From: HK1 sp965221725
GTDB lineage: Bacteria; Pseudomonadota; Gammaproteobacteria; HK1
Length of the DNA stretch: 64,000 bases
Assembly: GCA_965221725.1 (NCBI GenBank)
Contig: OZ244909.1
Span: 2,542,001 to 2,606,000 of the forward strand
Direction of reading: 5' to 3'
Below the pieces are notes generated by a model. That model searched no databases and had not been told where the DNA came from. It was given only the letters and a program-made list of their open reading frames with translations. The position numbers and the translations under genes are program-made. Of the stretch, positions 58,614 through 64,000 are shown in pieces. How positions within the stretch are numbered: position 1 is the stretch's first letter; each line of letters opens with the position of its first letter.

Positions 58614-59816
58614 ATGTTGAGTAAATCGTCATACCAGCGGCCGCAGACAGCAGAGCTGCTGTCCCGCTTGCGCGAGCCGCGGCGCTTCCTCCAGATCGTC
58701 ACCGGGGCGCGGCAGGTCGGCAAGACAACCCTGGCCCTCCAGGTTTCGGAGCAGTTCGGATCGGCGCGTCGTTTCGCCAGCGCCGACGAACCCACCCTGC
58801 GCGGTCCGGAGTGGATCGTGCAGCAGTGGGACGGGGCAAGGCTCATGGCAGAGCGGGCGGGGCCGGAGGGTGTGCTTCTTGTCCTGGACGAGATCCAGAA
58901 GGCGCCGAACTGGGCGGAGACCGTCAAACGCCTGTGGGACGAGGACACCCGGAGCGGACGGCCGCTCAAGGTGGTGCTGTCGGGTTCGGCGCCGCTTCTG
59001 ATCGGGCGGGGTCTCACCGAGAGCCTTGCGGGGCGCTTCGAGCGCCTGCACCTGCCGCACTGGAGTTTCTTCGAGATGCAGACCGCCTTCGGGTGGTCTC
59101 TCGATCGGTTCCTGTTCTACGGCGCCTACCCCGGCGCGGCGCCGCTCGCGGGGCAGCCCGCGCGCTGGTCGAGCTACATCCGCGACTCGCTCATCGAGAC
59201 GACCATCGCCCGCGATGTGCTGCTGCTCTCCCGGGTGGACAAGCCGGCACTGCTGCGTCGACTGTTCGAGTTGGGACGCGCCTATTCGGGCCAGATCCTC
59301 TCCTACACCAAGATCCTGGGCCAACTTCAGGACGCGGGGAATACCACCACTCTCGCCCACTACCTCGATCTCCTGGCGGGTGCGGGCATGCTGGCGGGGT
59401 TGCAGAAGTATTCGGGGGCCGCGGTGCGCAGACGAAGTTCCAGCCCGAAGCTGCAAGTACTCAACACCGCCCTCATGACCGCCGGCGGCGGCCTCACCCT
59501 GAGCCAGGCCCGCGCGAATCCCGAATTCTGGGGACGGTTGGTCGAGTCGGCGGTGGGCGCCCACCTTGCGAACGCGGCCGCCGCCGGCACATGCGAAGTC
59601 TTCTACTGGCGCGAACGCAACCGCGAGGTGGATTTCGTGGTTCGCGCGGGCGGGGCGGTCACGGCGATCGAGGTGAAGAGTGGGCGCGCTCGCGGCACCC
59701 CGCCGAGCATGGCCACCTTCACCAACGCCTTTCGGCCGACCCGCCTCCTGCTTGTCGGCGACGATGGGATCGGCGTCGAAGAGTTCCTGTCGCAGCCGGT
59801 GGAGCACTGGGTATGA
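58614..59816 (+). CDS. AAA ATPase with DUF4143 domain
   Basis: 400 residues. Walker A GARQVGKTTLALQ lies around residues 31-43 and Walker B VLLVLDEIQKAP around 87-98, with a sensor-like VVLSGSAPLLI. The DUF4143 part (about 180-340) ends with the PD-(D/E)XK-like stretch EVDFVVRAGGAVTAIEVKSG. Members of this family (YraI/archaeal ATPase-like) are widespread and of unknown function; some may be nucleases. The gene disrupts a mandelate-racemase-like gene fragment to its left. Confidence 0.85.
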   Translation: MLSKSSYQRPQTAELLSRLREPRRFLQIVTGARQVGKTTLALQVSEQFGSARRFASADEPTLRGPEWIVQQWDGARLMAERAGPEGVLLVLDEIQKAPNWAETVKRLWDEDTRSGRPLKVVLSGSAPLLIGRGLTESLAGRFERLHLPHWSFFEMQTAFGWSLDRFLFYGAYPGAAPLAGQPARWSSYIRDSLIETTIARDVLLLSRVDKPALLRRLFELGRAYSGQILSYTKILGQLQDAGNTTTLAHYLDLLAGAGMLAGLQKYSGAAVRRRSSSPKLQVLNTALMTAGGGLTLSQARANPEFWGRLVESAVGAHLANAAAAGTCEVFYWRERNREVDFVVRAGGAVTAIEVKSGRARGTPPSMATFTNAFRPTRLLLVGDDGIGVEEFLSQPVEHWV

Positions 59817-59915
59817 GCCGGGAAGGCGTGGCGATTCGATCGGGGCCGTAGATAACGAACGAGTTGAACGCGATATCCGTGTTACCCCGAATCCGTGTAC
59901 GAGGGAGATACAGAG

Positions 59916-60143
59916 ATGAACCTGACAGTCGTGGTCGACGACGACATCTTGAAGCATGCCCGCATTCGGGCGATCCAGGGGAACACATCCGTCAACGCGG
60001 TGGTCCGGGAATACTTGACGGCGTATGCCGGGGTGAATCGGCACCGAGCGGAAGCCTGCGAGCGGCTACTTGCGTTGTCCCGATCCAGCAAGTCTGCTCG
60101 GGGTGGTGCCACATGGACCCGGGACGATCTGCATGAGCGCTGA
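59916..60143 (+). CDS. VapB-like antitoxin
   Basis: 75 residues, ATG at 59916 with GGGAG 8 nt upstream. MNLTVVVDDDILKHARIRAI and NTSVNAVVREYL form the ribbon-helix-helix-like DNA-binding part typical of antitoxins; the C-terminus would cover the toxin. The downstream PIN-domain gene overlaps it by 11 bp, as in a type II pair. Confidence 0.7.
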   Translation: MNLTVVVDDDILKHARIRAIQGNTSVNAVVREYLTAYAGVNRHRAEACERLLALSRSSKSARGGATWTRDDLHER

Positions 60144-60384
60144 GCCGAGGTTCGTGGACACGAACGTTCTGGTTTATCTGTTCGATTCCGGCGCTCCGGA
60201 CAAGCAAACCCGTGCGCGGGATCTCCTGCGGGAAGAACAGGACCGGCTTGTCGTGAGCGTCCAGGTGCTCGGTGAGTTTTACGTCACGGTGACCAGTTTC
60301 TTGATCGACGCCCCGTGGGGAATGTCCGTCACGCGAGGACATGATTCGGCCACAAGCCGAGTCGATCGCGATCGACAAGCGTGA
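60133..60384 (+). pseudogene. Truncated VapC-like PIN-domain toxin
   Basis: The frame begins FVDTNVLVYLFDSGAPDKQT with the first conserved acidic residue and continues to VVSVQVLGEFYVTVT, the second acidic site. It then leaves the PIN pattern and ends after 83 residues instead of about 130-140. The last codons overlap the 3' end of the opposite-strand helicase gene. The third and fourth acidic residues are missing, so the toxin should be inactive. Confidence 0.65.
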
Positions 60385-63300
60385 CCTCGTGCTCCAGCGC
60401 AAGGGCACGAGCACTTTCGGTGAATCCGATCGCATTCGTGATCGCGACCAACTGCGGATGTTTCAGGGCATATCGGTCTCGTGCACGTAGCAGGTCGCGG
60501 ACCGCAGCTTCTCCGGCAAGATGGTCACGCTGGGTTGTGTGTTTCGCCTGGACCAGGGCCACGGTGGCGTGCCGGTGACGGTGCCGCAGCAGGCCATCCG
60601 CTCCGCCATCACCCGATCTCGGTGTCTCCGATACCTCCCAGTCGCCGCTCTCACGCGCCCGATCGACGATCCAGTGTTCGAAGCCGTGCCAGTCGAGATT
60701 GTCGATCTCGGTGGGATCGAAAGCATCGGCACCACTCATCCCCGTCACCAAGGCGGCGTTGTCGGCATCGCTCAAGGTGGGAGGCCACAGGGCCGCGCGA
60801 GCCAGCGAGCGCTTGCGGCGCATCAGGTCGTTCAGGACGCAGTCGAAAGAGCGCTCCCGGTGGGCAGGGTGAATCGCCAGAGGCAAATGGATGGTGACAT
60901 CATGTTTCTGTCCGATCCGGTAGATGCGATCGTTGCACTGTTCCTCCACGGCGGGGTTCCACCACCGGCTGAGGTGAATGACATGGGTTGCGGCCGTCAG
61001 TGTCAGGCCCACGCCGGCGGCGCGCGGGGACAAGATCAGGACGTCGAAGCCACCGCCGCTCTCAAGGTGACTCTGGAATGCCGAAACGTGGGCCCTCCGC
61101 CTGGCGATGGTGGTCGCTCCGTTGATGATGCGGACCTCGTCGAGCCCGAATTCCGAGCGGATCCACTGCGCGACAAACGCCTGCATCCTGCGATGCTCGG
61201 TGAAGATCAGCACCCGCTCGCCGCGAGCATGAATGCGGCCCAGGATGCGGCGAACCGAATCGAACCGGGCGGACCGCGCGAAGTAGACCTCCGGATCGCC
61301 TTGCACCGTGTCGGGAGACTCAGGATGAAGCGAGACGCCACGGATGTGGTGAAGCAGTTTCAACGCGGCCCCGCGCGCACCATCCACGAGGTGCTGTCGG
61401 GCCCGCTCGTAGGCTTGGGCCTGGGCTGAAGGCATCGTCACCGGATAGACCCGGAAGTCCTTGCGAGGAAGGCCGGAGAGCACGTCTTCCTTCAGGCGGC
61501 GCTGACCCACGGGCGGATAGCGCCGGCCGGAATCTTCGATGGAACGAAATACCCGCGCATGCAGCTCGCGCATTTTCTCCTCGGTGACCGCGCCGTATTT
61601 CTCCAGAAACTGTTTGAGCGTATGCAGACGGCCCGGAACCACCGTGTCCATCACCGCCCACAGATCGGCGACATGGTTCTCGAGTGGAGTCCCGGTCAGG
61701 CCGATGCGGAAATCGGCGCGAACCCCTCTCGCCGCGAGGGCCATCAGGGTCTTGGCGTTCTTGATTTTCTGGATCTCATCAAAAACGACAGCGGAAAAGT
61801 GAATGTTCCGAAAGCTGTGCTGGTAGCTCGCCAAGGTCTCGTAGGTCGTCAGCACCCACCACTCGTGGCCGCTGCCCCGTTCGATCGAAGCTCGAAGCGC
61901 ATCGAAGGCAAGTCGAGGGGCGCCATCATCGGTATCACGGCCGGCAAGACCGCGGACGCGGAACTCTCGAAGGCTTTTACCATAGGCATCGATGCGCGCC
62001 CCGAGCCTGGTCCCTGTCAGATGTTTTTCTTCCTCGGCCTGCCAGGTGCGGAGCAACCCCGTCGGGGCGACAACCAGCACGGGCCGTCGCTCGTCTTTAG
62101 GTGCTTCGGACATCCGGGCTTTCAGCCACGCGAGAAAGGCCAGGGTCTGGAGCGTCTTCCCCAACCCCTGATCGTCAGCGTTCAGGAGTCCGGGATGACC
62201 GGCGCGCCACCCTTCGACCTGCCACGTCAGTGCTTCGCGCTGATGATCCGGCAGTGGCGTACGGATCGAATCCGGCACATCGGCCGCGGTCCCTTCACGT
62301 GGTGAACCTTGAGGTGCCCAGTTCTCCTCCACGAAATTTTCGTGAACGATGACCACGGTGCGGTCGGCACGCTCGTTGTCATCACCGCTGGAAGGATCGG
62401 ATGTCTCCCCTGACGAAGTTGACTCGGGGGCTTGCGTCCCGACAACGCTCGCGAGCTTCTCGCGGACTTCGGGGGTCGCCGGGATTTGATTTCCCTGGTA
62501 CGAGACGTGGGAAACTCCCTCGGCCATCGCAGTTTCGATTTCGGCCCGCAACCCCGTGACCGTCTCGGGCGTGAGATTGACCCAGACCCCGCCGAGCTCC
62601 AGAGCGAAGCTCTCCGGCAGCCACTCATTCGAAGGACGGGGGAGAAACTCCAGCCTGGGCGGTTGCCAGAGTCCAATCCCGATCGCGCGGTCGGCGTACT
62701 CCGGCGTCTCGATGAACAAACCCGCGATCCGTGCCTCGATATCCTCGTCGATATTGTCACCATCCGCGTCGGCGGAGGCGCCCTTGGCCCGCGCCGCAAG
62801 GCGCTCTGCAAGTGCCGGACGAGGATTGGCAGCAAACGCCCGTCGCTCCACCGGCCCCGCCTGCTGCATCTCTCTCACGAGCTGGAGCGCGGTCTCCAGA
62901 TCGTCATCGACGATGAGATAGCTCCGTCGGCCCAGGAGATAGCTCCGCTTGGCAGAATCGAACGCCCTGAAGCCCGTTTGCGCGTGCGACTGGAAGGTGT
63001 CGAGAAGCTCCGCCGGGAGGATTCCGTTCCGCTCCGAGAGCGCCCTGCCACCCTCTTCGGCCGCCTTCATGGCCTCCGGGTCGAAGAGCACCGGATCGAA
63101 GTCCAGATCGTCCGCCGTACCGGTCAGAGCCAACGAAAGGGCGGTGCCGGTGTAGATACGAAGGTCGCGAAGGAACGTGCTCATCTCGACCGGCTCGCTG
63201 CTCTCGTGGTCGGAGTCGAGGAGACGACGGAACCGCGCCAGCGCGTTCCAGTGATCCGGCAGGTCGACCGAGCCCGCCTCGAAAGCATTCGCAAGCTCCA

Positions 63301-63757
63301 CGAGCGAGAACTGGGGGTCGGGAATGAGAAACGTCCCTTGCGCCGTTTCGAGGAACGCGCCGCGCCGACGGGCGACCACGGCGCGATCAGCGTCGGTCCA
63401 GCGCGCATGCAGCTCGAAGTTGGCCGAGCCGATGACGCCGCTCGTATCGGCGGCAAGCGCAAAGGGCGAACGGCCGGGGAGCCCCAGGGACCGGGCCTGT
63501 CCTGTGGTCAGCGCTGCGACGGCGGCGTGCGTAGTAACGACACGATCGGTTTCGATACGCACCGCGTCCGGGTGGGTCTCGCCGTACTGGCGAAGCGCCC
63601 CCAGACCGTCGCAGCGTGCAGTATCGCCCACCGCCCATTGGTCGAGGTGGGGCGAAGGCGTGCTGGTGCGGAGCATTCGCGCGAAGAGGCCGGTGGACGG
63701 GTGCTTCGCGGTGAAGACGACATGCTCATCGTCATAGGTGTGGTCGAGGTCGATCAT
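60329..63757 (-). CDS. SNF2-family helicase with C-terminal Mrr-like nuclease
   Basis: 1142 residues from the ATG at 63757; an in-frame ATG at 63790 is possible but less likely because of ATGA coupling with the upstream gene. SNF2 motifs: DDQGLGKTLQTLAFLAWL (Walker A) around residue 530, VVFDEIQKIKNAKT around 657, LTGTPLEN around 687, RWWNPAVEEQCNDRIYRIGQ around 931-950. The C-terminal domain (about 1025-1130) contains SGDGGADGLL and VALVQAKHT, the D...QxK pattern of Mrr-type PD-(D/E)XK nucleases. ZorD of Zorya defence systems has this helicase plus Mrr-like layout. The N-terminal 490 residues are unrecognised. Confidence 0.82.
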   Translation of the reverse strand: MIDLDHTYDDEHVVFTAKHPSTGLFARMLRTSTPSPHLDQWAVGDTARCDGLGALRQYGETHPDAVRIETDRVVTTHAAVAALTTGQARSLGLPGRSPFALAADTSGVIGSANFELHARWTDADRAVVARRRGAFLETAQGTFLIPDPQFSLVELANAFEAGSVDLPDHWNALARFRRLLDSDHESSEPVEMSTFLRDLRIYTGTALSLALTGTADDLDFDPVLFDPEAMKAAEEGGRALSERNGILPAELLDTFQSHAQTGFRAFDSAKRSYLLGRRSYLIVDDDLETALQLVREMQQAGPVERRAFAANPRPALAERLAARAKGASADADGDNIDEDIEARIAGLFIETPEYADRAIGIGLWQPPRLEFLPRPSNEWLPESFALELGGVWVNLTPETVTGLRAEIETAMAEGVSHVSYQGNQIPATPEVREKLASVVGTQAPESTSSGETSDPSSGDDNERADRTVVIVHENFVEENWAPQGSPREGTAADVPDSIRTPLPDHQREALTWQVEGWRAGHPGLLNADDQGLGKTLQTLAFLAWLKARMSEAPKDERRPVLVVAPTGLLRTWQAEEEKHLTGTRLGARIDAYGKSLREFRVRGLAGRDTDDGAPRLAFDALRASIERGSGHEWWVLTTYETLASYQHSFRNIHFSAVVFDEIQKIKNAKTLMALAARGVRADFRIGLTGTPLENHVADLWAVMDTVVPGRLHTLKQFLEKYGAVTEEKMRELHARVFRSIEDSGRRYPPVGQRRLKEDVLSGLPRKDFRVYPVTMPSAQAQAYERARQHLVDGARGAALKLLHHIRGVSLHPESPDTVQGDPEVYFARSARFDSVRRILGRIHARGERVLIFTEHRRMQAFVAQWIRSEFGLDEVRIINGATTIARRRAHVSAFQSHLESGGGFDVLILSPRAAGVGLTLTAATHVIHLSRWWNPAVEEQCNDRIYRIGQKHDVTIHLPLAIHPAHRERSFDCVLNDLMRRKRSLARAALWPPTLSDADNAALVTGMSGADAFDPTEIDNLDWHGFEHWIVDRARESGDWEVSETPRSGDGGADGLLRHRHRHATVALVQAKHTTQRDHLAGEAAVRDLLRARDRYALKHPQLVAITNAIGFTESARALALEHEVTLVDRDRLGLWPNHVLA

Positions 63758-64000
63758 CGGTTGAGGGCTGTCAGCACCTTGTTGCGCCACGTATCGTGCG
63801 GCCAGTGCTGAATGCGTTCAGGTTTCTCCGGGCCTTCGATGTCACGGAATTGCTCGCAGGTGTAGGAAGACTCGTAGGGCGCAAAGACGGACAAGTCACC
63901 CGGAGGGAATACCCACGTCGGGAAGCTATGGGAGCCTTCGACGACCCAGCGCCCCCGCACGTTCATGATCAAAAGGCACTTGTATCGGTCTTGCGATATT
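63754..64000 (-). CDS. C-terminus of a protein coupled to the SNF2-Mrr gene (5' part outside window)
   Basis: About 81 codons are visible, open to the window edge. The end reads LIMNVRGRWVVEGSHSFPTW, GDLSVFAPYESSY and HDTWRNKVLTALNR. The TGA overlaps the helicase ATG (ATGA at 63754-63757), so the two are co-translated. In type I Zorya operons zorC precedes zorD; this could be ZorC, but no diagnostic motif is visible in the part shown. Confidence 0.55.
   Translation of the reverse strand, partial: ISQDRYKCLLIMNVRGRWVVEGSHSFPTWVFPPGDLSVFAPYESSYTCEQFRDIEGPEKPERIQHWPHDTWRNKVLTALNR

Overview
The window is GC-rich (around two thirds G+C by eye). It carries housekeeping genes typical of a gammaproteobacterium: msbA, glnE, nudC, argS followed by a SPOR-domain gene, trmB, sbmA, a cobW-type GTPase and a small CHCC zinc protein. 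Chromosomal genes with normal operon spacing alternate with accessory patches that show islands, broken genes and repeats. A giant surface autotransporter with fibronectin-like and Calx-beta-like modules, TbpB-like and outer-membrane fragments and an SbmA-type transporter suggest a host- or surface-associated lifestyle. That is inference, not proof.

Layout. 1-7.3 kb is a polysaccharide/LPS block: galE (cut by the window edge), a GT25 glycosyltransferase broken by an IS4-like remnant, an AT-richer GT2 glycosyltransferase and FkbM methyltransferase, an intact GT25, msbA and a CHCC zinc protein. 7.5-12.6 kb holds glnE, an oxidoreductase and a proteasome-like Ntn hydrolase. 12.7-21.0 kb is a tightly packed seven-gene minus-strand operon: membrane sensor, HAMP-sensor/MFS fusion, ABC-type substrate-binding protein, SpoIIE-type phosphatase, RsbW-like kinase, alpha/beta hydrolase and histidine phosphatase. 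21.3-32.4 kb is mostly metabolism and translation (aminotransferase, flavin reductase, nudC, HMG-CoA lyase, argS, SPOR protein, tRNA-Gly, trmB, universal stress protein), with three copies of a dispersed repeat between 10.5 and 31.3 kb.

32.45-37.56 kb is bounded by 79-bp direct repeats derived from the 3' end of sbmA and contains a frameshifted IS, an AlbA-type ATP-binding protein and small ORFs. 37.5-42.3 kb holds sbmA, an agmatinase-family gene, an aspartate aminotransferase and an enoyl-CoA hydratase. 42.63-57.14 kb lies between an intact tRNA-Lys and a perfect 47-bp copy of that tRNA's 3' part, so it looks like an integrated island. Its cargo is almost entirely surface-related: a TbpB-like barrel fragment, a 3145-codon autotransporter ORF preceded by about 16.7 copies of a 7-bp repeat, an S24-like fragment, and a chimeric outer-membrane protein. 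No integrase was recognised in either island.

57.3-64 kb contains cobW, a fragment of an enolase-superfamily gene, an AAA/DUF4143 ATPase, a VapBC pair with a truncated toxin, and a SNF2 helicase fused to an Mrr-like nuclease. That helicase is translationally coupled to an upstream gene cut by the window edge. The pair is a candidate for the end of a Zorya-like defence operon.

The strongest leads are the phase-variable-looking heptanucleotide tract ahead of the autotransporter inside the tRNA-Lys island, the HAMP-MFS/partner-switching operon, the SNF2-Mrr pair at the right end, and the dispersed inverted-repeat element family.
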